Assembly: GCA_035544635.1 (NCBI GenBank)
Contig: DATKDQ010000061.1
Location: 1 to 6,647, forward strand
From: DATAFT01 sp035544635
Lineage (GTDB): Bacteria > Acidobacteriota > Thermoanaerobaculia > Multivoradales > Multivoraceae
DNA: 6,647 nt
Direction: 5' to 3'
Shown: piece by piece, positions 1-5,258 of the stretch
Position numbering within the stretch: position 1 is the stretch's first letter
How the letters are laid out: the number at the start of each line of letters is the position of its first letter
Program-made: the position numbers and the translations under genes
The notes under the pieces: model-generated
What the model saw: the letters and a program-made list of their open reading frames with translations, nothing else
Databases searched by the model: none
What the model was told of the DNA's origin: nothing

Positions 1-53
1 GGCGGCCAGATCCTCCGACGGAGACTGAAGAGAGCCAGCGAGGTCGGGCCGGG

Positions 54-1112
54 TCACTGGCGGCGGCGACCCGGCTCCTCGCCGTGGGGCTCGCCGGCGG
101 CGCTCGCGACCTCGACGGTCTGGCGCGCCTCCACCTGGCGCAACACGTCCTCGACATGAGGCGCGATCGTGTCCCGCTCGACCAAGGCCCGAAGGTAGCC
201 CGTCATCGACAGGCCTGCGGCCCGAGCGCGGCGCTCGAGGTCACGGTAGAGGGCGTCGGGTACCGACCAGAGCCGCATCTTGGTGGGTCCGCGGCTCGGT
301 CTCGGTGGGCTTTCGATTCTCGGTGGAGCTGAATCCGGGCTCCCGCCGTCGAGCGGGGCGGCACCGTCCACGCCCGGCGCGCTCCCGGCAGCCGATCCCA
401 CGGCCGCGGTGTCGCCCGCGGCGACGGGGCTTGCCGGCGCGCCCTCGGCGGCCGGCGGATCCGCGGTGACCGGAGCGCCCGCGGCGACCGGAGAGCCGGC
501 GCCGACCGACCCGCCGTCGACGACCGCCGCGCCAGGCGTAGGCGCGCAGGACGCCGCGGCCTCGATGGCCGGCCCCACGGTCGCTCCCGGCACCTCCGCG
601 CCGCCGCCGAGAGTCGCGGCCGCGGCGCCCTCCGGCTCGACGACCGATACGGCCTCGTCCGCGCCCTCGCCCGGGGCCCCTCCTTCCGCCGCCCCCCGTG
701 CCTCGGTGTCGGATGTCGCCTTCTTCTGGGCGGCGGTGTGCTCGAAGAGGAAACGGCTCGCGAGGTCTTCCGCGGTGCCGATGCCCAGCGCGACCTGGCG
801 GGCCTCGATCGGATCCCTGCCGCGACGCGCGAGATCGAGCGCCTCCCGCGCCGCGCGGCGCGCCTGGCGCAGCGTGCAATCCACGCCGTAGGTCCCGAGC
901 GCCATCGTGCGCGACTTCAATCCCGAGCGCCAGGTGACGATGAAGTCCTTGCGCGAGGGTCGACCTCGAACCGGCGGGTGGATGCGCACTCCGAAGCCCG
1001 ACAGCTCGTCATCCCAGAGCACGCACGGGGGCCACTGCGTGCGCCCACCCTCGTCCGTGAACGGCTCCCCCCGGTATCGCTCGCGAGTGATCAAGGCGTC
1101 GGTCAGACGCAC
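54..1112 (-). CDS. Arm-type integrase DNA-binding domain fused to a ribbon-helix-helix domain, no recombinase catalytic domain
   Basis: Predicted two-headed DNA-binding protein of 352 aa from the GTG start. Residues 1-105 resemble the N-terminal arm-binding domain of phage-type tyrosine recombinases (DUF4102-like): LTDALI at 3-8, WDDELSGFGVRI at 33-44, then LGTYG at 72-76 and a helix ending GRDPIEARQ at 98-106. Residues 113-135 (AEDLASRFLFEHTAAQKK) look like the first helix of a core-binding domain, which then stops. Residues 136-276 are Ala/Gly/Pro/Val-rich and probably disordered. Residues 278-314 (MRLWSVPDALYRDLERRA, then AGLSMTGYLRALVER) match the strand-helix-helix pattern of CopG/FitA/VapB-type ribbon-helix-helix proteins. 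A basic tail ends in RRRQ. No R-HxxR-Y catalytic set is present, so recombination is not expected. An upstream ATG at 1175 would add 21 residues but lacks a ribosome binding site. An internal ATG at 276-278 could give a 74-aa ribbon-helix-helix protein. The role is inferred to be transcription regulation or DNA bridging; a decayed integrase remnant is the alternative. Confidence 0.75.
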   Translation of the reverse strand: MRLTDALITRERYRGEPFTDEGGRTQWPPCVLWDDELSGFGVRIHPPVRGRPSRKDFIVTWRSGLKSRTMALGTYGVDCTLRQARRAAREALDLARRGRDPIEARQVALGIGTAEDLASRFLFEHTAAQKKATSDTEARGAAEGGAPGEGADEAVSVVEPEGAAAATLGGGAEVPGATVGPAIEAAASCAPTPGAAVVDGGSVGAGSPVAAGAPVTADPPAAEGAPASPVAAGDTAAVGSAAGSAPGVDGAAPLDGGSPDSAPPRIESPPRPSRGPTKMRLWSVPDALYRDLERRARAAGLSMTGYLRALVERDTIAPHVEDVLRQVEARQTVEVASAAGEPHGEEPGRRRQ

Positions 1113-1118
1113 GGAAGG

Positions 1119-1122
1119 CTCC
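1119..1122 (-). promoter_or_regulatory. Ribosome binding site that decides the GTG start at 1112
   Basis: Read on the minus strand, GGAG lies 6 nt before GTG (1112-1110). The longer ATG start at 1175 is preceded by a C/T-rich stretch with no purine-rich site. The arm domain also begins naturally at this GTG (V-R-L-T-D). Confidence 0.5.
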
Positions 1123-1152
1123 GATCTCCATCGCCAAACGGCATGACCAGCG

Positions 1153-1158
1153 AGTATA
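1153..1158 (-). promoter_or_regulatory. Candidate -10 box for the fusion gene
   Basis: TATACT on the minus strand matches five of six bases of the sigma-70 -10 consensus and stands out in very GC-rich DNA. Transcription would start near 1146, giving a leader of about 34 nt before the GTG at 1112. This agrees with that start and would exclude the ATG at 1175. The -35 region at about 17 bp upstream (TTTCTC) is poor, so an activator or another sigma factor may be needed. This is inference from sequence only. Confidence 0.35.
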
Positions 1159-1208
1159 ACTGTCGACCGGCGCATGAGAAAGGCCGAGAGCGGCTGGGCC
1201 GGGGTTCG

Positions 1209-1223
1209 GTCGGTGAGCCCGAC
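1209..1223. repeat. Short inverted repeat in the divergent promoter region
   Basis: GTCGG (1209-1213) and CCGAC (1219-1223) form a perfect 5-bp dyad around TGAGC. It lies between the two divergent genes and just upstream of the candidate promoter of the monooxygenase gene. It could be an operator for the adjacent DNA-binding protein, but dyads of this size arise by chance in GC-rich DNA. Confidence 0.2.
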
Positions 1224-1251
1224 GACGACTCGGACCGGAGGACAGTAGAAT
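1222..1251 (+). promoter_or_regulatory. Candidate promoter of the monooxygenase gene
   Basis: TAGAAT at 1246-1251 matches five of six bases of the -10 consensus. A weak -35 (ACGACG, 1222-1227, three matches) lies 18 bp upstream. The leader would be about 70 nt and contains a small hairpin, CCGGG (1259-1263) with CCCGG (1271-1275). The -10 is reasonable; the -35 is doubtful. Confidence 0.3.
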
Positions 1252-1314
1252 CACTCCACCGGGCCGAGATCCCGGCTCGACGCACACTCCTCGTCCCAGG
1301 CTCCGACCCGACTC

Positions 1315-1320
1315 GAGAGG
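1315..1320 (+). promoter_or_regulatory. Ribosome binding site of the monooxygenase gene
   Basis: GAGAGG ends 6 nt before the ATG at 1327, a good Shine-Dalgarno match that supports this start. Confidence 0.6.
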
Positions 1321-1326
1321 TGCCCC

Positions 1327-3099
1327 ATGTCTGAACCGCAGCCCCGACTGAAGCCGACACCGAACGCCGCCGAGCCGGGCGCCTCCGGGCCGCGCTCCGA
1401 CTACGACGCCGTCGTCGTCGGCGCCGGGTTCGCGGGCCTCTACATGCTTCACCGCCTGCGCGAGCTCGGGCTCTCGGTGCGGGTCTACGAGGCGGGCAGC
1501 GGCATCGGGGGCACCTGGTTCTGGAACCGCTACCCGGGCGCGCGCTGCGACGTCGAGAGCATGGAGTACTCCTACCAGTTCTCGAAAGAGCTGCAGCAGG
1601 AATGGGAATGGAGCGAGCGCTACGCGTCGCAGCCGGAGATCCTGCGGTACATCGAGCACGTCGCCGACCGCTTCGATCTGCGCCGCGACATCCAACTGCA
1701 CACGCGCGTGGTGGCAGCGACCTTCGACCAGGTGACCGGCCGATGGGACGTCGAGCTCGCCGCCGATCCCGATCCGGCGTGCGCTCGCGTCGCGGCCGGC
1801 GGGGCACACCGCGCCGGACCGGGCGCCGGCGGGGAGCGCGTCTCGGCGCAGCACGTCGTCCTCGCCACCGGCTGCCTGTCGGTGCGCAACACCCCGAAGT
1901 TTCCGGGTCTCGAGAGCTTCGCCGGAACCTGGTACCACACCGGCAACTGGCCGCACCAAGGGGTCGACTTCACCGGCCAGCGCGTCGCCGTCATCGGCAC
2001 CGGCTCCTCCGCCGTCCAGTCGATCCCGCTCATCGCCCGGCAGGCGGCCCATCTCTACGTGTTCCAGCGCACGCCCAACTACTCGGTGCCGGCGCGCAAC
2101 CAGCCGCTCGATGCGGAGGAGGTGGCGCGCGTGAAGGCCGAGTACGACGAGCTGCGGCGGCGCGCGAGTCAGGTCGGCTTCGGCATCGACCTCGCGCCCA
2201 GCGAGCGGCTGGCCGCCGAGGACAGCGCCCAGGAGCGGCGCCGCGAGTTCGAGGCGCGCTGGCGCAAGGGCGGCTTCTCCTTCCTCGGCGCCTACGCCGA
2301 CCTGGTCTTCGACCGGGAGTCGAACGATGCCGCCGCCGAGTTCGTGCGCGAGAAGATCCGCTCGGTGGTGAAAGACCCGAAGGTGGCGGAGCTCCTCTGC
2401 CCCGATACGACGATCGGCTGCAAGCGCCTGTGCCTGGACACCGGCTACTACGAGACCTTCAACCGCCCCAACGTCACGCTGATCGACGTCTCGAGCTCGC
2501 CGATCGAGGAGGTCACCCGCGACGGCGTGCGCGTCGACGGGCAGGACTACGAGGTCGACAGCCTGGTCCTCGCCACCGGGTTCGACGCCATGACCGGTTC
2601 GCTGCTCGCCATCGACATCCGCGGCCGCGGCGGCAGGACGCTCCGCCAGAAGTGGGTCGAAGGACCCCGCAGCTACCTCGGCCTGCAGAGTGCGGGCTTT
2701 CCGAACCTGTTCATCATCACCGGCCCCCAGAGCCCGTCGGTGCTCACCAACATGCTGCCGTCGATCGAACAGCACGTGAACTGGATCGCCGACTGCATCG
2801 ACCACCTGCGCCAGCGCGATCTCGCCACCATCGAGCCGACCGTCGAAGCCGAGGATGAGTGGGTCGCCCACGTCAACGAGGTGGCGGGCACGACGCTGCT
2901 CCTCACCTGCAACTCGTGGTACCTCGGCGCCAACGTGCCGGGCAAGCCCCGGGTCTTCATGCCCTACCTCGGCTTCCCGACCTACGTCGCGAAGTGCGAG
3001 GAGGTGGTGGCGAACGGCTACGCGGGGTTCGTGTTGACGGCGCCGTCCGGTGCTGTGGGCGTGCCGGGCGGTGCCGCCGTGCCGGCGCCGCAGGGTTGA
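1327..3099 (+). CDS. Baeyer-Villiger flavin monooxygenase (phenylacetone monooxygenase type)
   Basis: NADPH- and FAD-dependent cytoplasmic enzyme of 590 aa, expected to insert one oxygen atom next to a ketone carbonyl to give an ester or lactone. The FAD Rossmann motif GAGFAG is at 32-37. GGTWFWNRYPGARCD follows at 61-75, with D75 matching the conserved active-site aspartate. The type I fingerprint FxGxxxHxxxWP is complete at 198-209. The NADPH Rossmann motif GTGSSA is at 224-229, ATGFD is at 416-420, and R367 in CKRLCLDTGYYETFNR fits the catalytic arginine. From memory of phenylacetone monooxygenase, the match continues to the C-terminus (SIEQHV, NVPGKPRVFM), and the loop SPSVLTNM (469-476) has the longer phenylacetone-type form rather than the shorter cyclohexanone-type form. 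Oddities are an Ala/Gly-rich insert at about 146-170, a 25-residue N-terminal extension and a low-complexity tail after 570. The substrate cannot be read from sequence. It is transcribed away from the DNA-binding fusion gene, which is a candidate regulator. Confidence 0.95.
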   Translation: MSEPQPRLKPTPNAAEPGASGPRSDYDAVVVGAGFAGLYMLHRLRELGLSVRVYEAGSGIGGTWFWNRYPGARCDVESMEYSYQFSKELQQEWEWSERYASQPEILRYIEHVADRFDLRRDIQLHTRVVAATFDQVTGRWDVELAADPDPACARVAAGGAHRAGPGAGGERVSAQHVVLATGCLSVRNTPKFPGLESFAGTWYHTGNWPHQGVDFTGQRVAVIGTGSSAVQSIPLIARQAAHLYVFQRTPNYSVPARNQPLDAEEVARVKAEYDELRRRASQVGFGIDLAPSERLAAEDSAQERRREFEARWRKGGFSFLGAYADLVFDRESNDAAAEFVREKIRSVVKDPKVAELLCPDTTIGCKRLCLDTGYYETFNRPNVTLIDVSSSPIEEVTRDGVRVDGQDYEVDSLVLATGFDAMTGSLLAIDIRGRGGRTLRQKWVEGPRSYLGLQSAGFPNLFIITGPQSPSVLTNMLPSIEQHVNWIADCIDHLRQRDLATIEPTVEAEDEWVAHVNEVAGTTLLLTCNSWYLGANVPGKPRVFMPYLGFPTYVAKCEEVVANGYAGFVLTAPSGAVGVPGGAAVPAPQG

Positions 3100-3102
3100 G
3101 CC

Positions 3103-3146
3103 GGGCGGCGGCGCTCCGCGCGCGCGCCGGCGGAGACACGCCGCCC
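3103..3146 (+). terminator. Strong nested hairpin after the monooxygenase gene (possible terminator)
   Basis: The outer stem pairs GGGCGGCG (3103-3110) with CGCCGCCC (3139-3146). After a 3x3 internal loop, an inner stem pairs CTCCGC (3114-3119) with GCGGAG (3130-3135) around a 10-nt loop. It starts 3 nt after the stop codon. No U-run follows, so it is not a classical intrinsic terminator. It may act as a Rho-assisted end, an mRNA 3' stabiliser, or a partial block before mtgA. Confidence 0.4.
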
Positions 3147-3184
3147 TCGAGACCGCGAGCAGGGGCACGCGTCCCGAGTCCGAG

Positions 3185-3916
3185 ATGAGACCTGGCCGCC
3201 GCCGTGCGCGCATCACCGTCCTCGCCCTCGCCGGCCTGGTCGTCTTCCCGATCGTGCCGATCCTGGCGCTGCGCTGGATCGACCCGCCGACCACGGCGTT
3301 CATGCTCAGGCACCGCTTCGCGCGCGAGCCGACGCGAGAGGGCGATGCGAGCGCGACGCGCCGCACCGCGATCGACTACCGGTGGACCGACCTCGACGAC
3401 GTCGCACCGGTGATGGCGCTCGCCGTGGTCGCCGCGGAGGACCAGCTCTTCCCGCGCCACCGCGGATTCGACGTCGAGTCGATCGAGAAGGCGGTGAGCG
3501 AGCGTCACCGCCGCCGGCGCGTGCGAGGCGCCAGCACCATCTCGCAGCAGGTCGCGAAGAACCTCTTCCTGTGGCCGGGACGGAGCTTCGTGCGCAAGGG
3601 CCTCGAGGCCTATCTCACCGCTCTCCTCGAGACCACCTGGCCGAAGCGGAGGATCCTCGAGGTCTACCTCAACGTCGCCGAGCTCGGGGACGGCATCTAC
3701 GGCGTCGGCGCCGCGGCCGACGTCTACTTCCACAAGCAGCCGGCCGCGCTCACGCGCCGCGAGGCTGCGCTGTTGGCGGCGGCGCTGCCCAATCCGAAGC
3801 GGCGGCCGGCGGATCGTCCCTCGGCCTGGATGCTGGAGCGGGCGCGGTGGATCGAGGGCCAGATCGATCAGCTCGGGGGCGCCGCGCACCTCGCCGGCGT
3901 CCTGCCCACTCCCTGA
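3185..3916 (+). CDS. mtgA: Monofunctional biosynthetic peptidoglycan glycosyltransferase MtgA
   Basis: GT51 enzyme of 243 aa that polymerises lipid II into glycan strands at the outer face of the inner membrane; it has no transpeptidase domain. A basic N-terminus precedes one membrane anchor (about residues 10-29), followed by the MtgA-typical RWIDPPTTAFM (30-40). GT51 motifs follow in order: EDQLFPRHRGFD at 85-96 with catalytic E85, GASTISQQ at 115-122, RKGLE at 137-141 with the second glutamate E141, and KRRILEVYLNVAE at 154-166. The length is that of E. coli MtgA (about 242 aa). The reading frame stays open upstream to 3050, but that part is Arg-rich, overlaps the monooxygenase gene and is not like MtgA, so ATG 3185 is chosen. 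The ribosome binding site is weak (CCGAG directly before the ATG). The 85-bp gap to the monooxygenase gene holds a hairpin, so co-transcription is uncertain. Confidence 0.95.
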   Translation: MRPGRRRARITVLALAGLVVFPIVPILALRWIDPPTTAFMLRHRFAREPTREGDASATRRTAIDYRWTDLDDVAPVMALAVVAAEDQLFPRHRGFDVESIEKAVSERHRRRRVRGASTISQQVAKNLFLWPGRSFVRKGLEAYLTALLETTWPKRRILEVYLNVAELGDGIYGVGAAADVYFHKQPAALTRREAALLAAALPNPKRRPADRPSAWMLERARWIEGQIDQLGGAAHLAGVLPTP

Positions 3917-3971
3917 GGGGGTTCGCTCGGGGGCGCCTGCACACAGCGCACCGGTCGCTGGTCGCCGGCGC

Positions 3972-3987
3972 CGCGGGCCGGCCCGCG
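3972..3987. repeat. 16-bp perfect palindrome
   Basis: CGCGGGCC followed by GGCCCGCG is a perfect 16-bp palindrome in the gap between mtgA and the glycosyltransferase gene. Its right half overlaps the left arm of the hairpin at 3981-4006, so the two RNA folds would be mutually exclusive. It is a possible protein-binding site; chance is not excluded given the GC content. Confidence 0.4.
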
Positions 3988-4006
3988 TCCGACACCTCGG
4001 ACGGGC
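3981..4006 (+). terminator. Hairpin between mtgA and the glycosyltransferase gene (possible terminator)
   Basis: GCCC (3981-3984) and GTCCG (3987-3991) pair with CGGAC (3998-4002) and GGGC (4003-4006), giving 9 bp with a 2-nt bulge and a 6-nt loop ACACCT. It lies 65 nt after the mtgA stop. Only TT follows the stem, so an intrinsic terminator is possible but not typical. Confidence 0.3.
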
Positions 4007-4021
4007 TTCCGGCCCACCGAA

Positions 4022-4051
4022 GTGACACAATGCCGGCCGGCCGGGTTTGAT
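4022..4051 (+). promoter_or_regulatory. Candidate promoter of the glycosyltransferase gene
   Basis: GTGACA (4022-4027) matches five of six -35 bases, and TTTGAT (4046-4051) matches four of six -10 bases at 18-bp spacing. The spacer contains a 12-bp palindrome (4033-4044, CCGGCCGGCCGG). The predicted start near 4058 would leave only a few leader bases before ATG 4065, which has no Shine-Dalgarno site; a near-leaderless message would fit. The call is weak. Confidence 0.25.
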
Positions 4052-4064
4052 ACCGGACCGACTC

Positions 4065-5231
4065 ATGCGCATTCTTTACGTCACTCAGATCTCGCTCGAC
4101 GACAACAACGGCGGCGTGCGCCACGTCCACGGCGTGACCCGGGCGCTCGCCGCCCTCGGGCACGACGTCGACCTGGTGGCGCCCTATACCGGGGTTCGCC
4201 GGAGCCGGCGAGGACCCGCCCGGATCACGCGGCCCATCCGCGCGGCCCGAGCCGGTATGTGGCTGGAGGCGCGGCAGGGAATGATCGTGAGCCGCCTGGT
4301 CGCCAGCCAGCGCCCCGACGTCGCGTGCGTGCGGATCAGCGCGAGCACGGCGATCGTGCCGCGCGTGCTCGAGGTCGCCGGCGTCCCGACGCTGCTCGAG
4401 CTCAACGGCCCGATCCTGGAGGAGCTCGAGGCGCGCGGCCGCGGACCGGTCGCGCGCGGGGTGGTGCGTGGGCTGCTCGCCCGGGTCGTGCGCCGCTCCG
4501 GCCCGCTGGTCGTTCCGCTGGCGTCGATCGGCGACTACGCCCGCTCGCGGCTGGGCGCCCGCGAGGTGGAGGTGATCGAGCACGGCTGCGATCTCGCGAT
4601 CGCCGTACCCGCGTCGCGCACGCGGGCGCGGCGTGCGCTCGGCCTACCCCTCGACCGCCCGTGCGTGGCGTTCACCGGCCAGCTCGCGGCCGGGCAGCGG
4701 CTCGACCTCCTGCTGGCGGCGGCCGAGCTCCCCGGCGTCCAGCTCCTGGTCGCCGGCGACGGGCCCGGCGCGCGTCGTGTCGCCGCCGCGGCCGGCCGGC
4801 TGCCGGAGCGCACTCTGCGCTACTTCGGCGCGGTGGCGCACGAGCGCGCCGTCGAGATCGTTCGCGCCGCCGACGTCTGCATCGATTTGAAGCCGGTGCA
4901 CGTCGGCATGAAGTGCCTCGAGTACGCCGCGCTCGGCCGCCGCATCGTGGCGTTCGAAGCGCCAGGGACCGGCCGGCTGCGCAGGCTCTATCCCGGGCAA
5001 GAGGTGGTGTTCGCGCTCCAGGCGGGGACGCCGGACGAGGTGCGGGCCGCCATCACCGCGGCGATCGCGGCCGAGGCCTCGGACCCGCTGCCGCCCGCCG
5101 CGGTGGCCATGGCGCGGCACAACCTCGACTGGGAGGACACCGCGAGAAAACTCGCGCGCGCGCTCGAGAAGCACCTACTGGGCCACCGCCGCCCACGCCG
5201 GGCGCAGCCTGTATGGAGAGGCGGAGTCTAA
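4065..5231 (+). CDS. Glycosyltransferase, GT4-like (GT-B fold)
   Basis: Predicted cytoplasmic retaining glycosyltransferase of 388 aa, using a nucleotide-sugar donor to build an envelope polysaccharide or glycolipid; donor and acceptor cannot be read. The N-terminal GT-B half starts in the usual way: MRILYVTQ at 1-8, a glycine-containing loop NNGGVRHVHGV at 14-24, then LAALGHDVDLVAP at 28-40. The interdomain region carries VIEHGCDL at 170-177. The C-terminal half has FTGQL at 203-207, LLVAGDGPGARR at 227-238, and MKCLEYAALGRRIVAFE at 282-298. E286 corresponds to the second glutamate of the EX7E motif; the first position (V278) is not glutamate, as in some GT4 branches. A TTG at 4047 would add six residues, but ATG 4065 gives the canonical start. 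There is no clear ribosome binding site. It is followed in convergent orientation by the beta-barrel gene. Confidence 0.85.
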   Translation: MRILYVTQISLDDNNGGVRHVHGVTRALAALGHDVDLVAPYTGVRRSRRGPARITRPIRAARAGMWLEARQGMIVSRLVASQRPDVACVRISASTAIVPRVLEVAGVPTLLELNGPILEELEARGRGPVARGVVRGLLARVVRRSGPLVVPLASIGDYARSRLGAREVEVIEHGCDLAIAVPASRTRARRALGLPLDRPCVAFTGQLAAGQRLDLLLAAAELPGVQLLVAGDGPGARRVAAAAGRLPERTLRYFGAVAHERAVEIVRAADVCIDLKPVHVGMKCLEYAALGRRIVAFEAPGTGRLRRLYPGQEVVFALQAGTPDEVRAAITAAIAAEASDPLPPAAVAMARHNLDWEDTARKLARALEKHLLGHRRPRRAQPVWRGGV

Positions 5232-5258
5232 GGGATTACCCTGAGGGCGCCCACTCGA

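Noticed and set aside
13..23. CTCCG-A-CGGAG near-palindrome downstream of the fusion gene as a terminator
   Set aside because: The single-base loop cannot form a normal hairpin and no T-run follows on the minus strand.
340..710. Possible tandem repeat array in the linker-coding DNA
   Set aside because: A short direct repeat such as GCCCGCGGCGAC recurs (around 414-425 and 478-489), but there is no regular period. It looks like low-complexity Ala/Gly/Val coding sequence.
280..891. 203-codon plus-strand Ala/Pro/Ser-rich frame opposite the linker of the fusion gene
   Set aside because: It mirrors the low-complexity GC-rich linker, has no motif and no convincing ribosome binding site. The minus strand carries recognisable domains on both sides of this stretch.
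54..1112. Functional site-specific integrase with an adjacent attachment site or tRNA
   Set aside because: The catalytic domain is missing, and I see no tRNA gene or flanking direct repeats in the window.
1009..3366. 785-codon open frame on the minus strand opposite the monooxygenase gene and the start of mtgA
   Set aside because: It is Arg/Ala/Gly-rich with no recognisable motif and lies antisense to a gene with a complete family fingerprint. Long antisense frames are expected in DNA this GC-rich.
2957..4072. 371-codon minus-strand frame opposite mtgA
   Set aside because: Composition is Arg/Pro-rich and it is antisense to a clear MtgA with all GT51 motifs.
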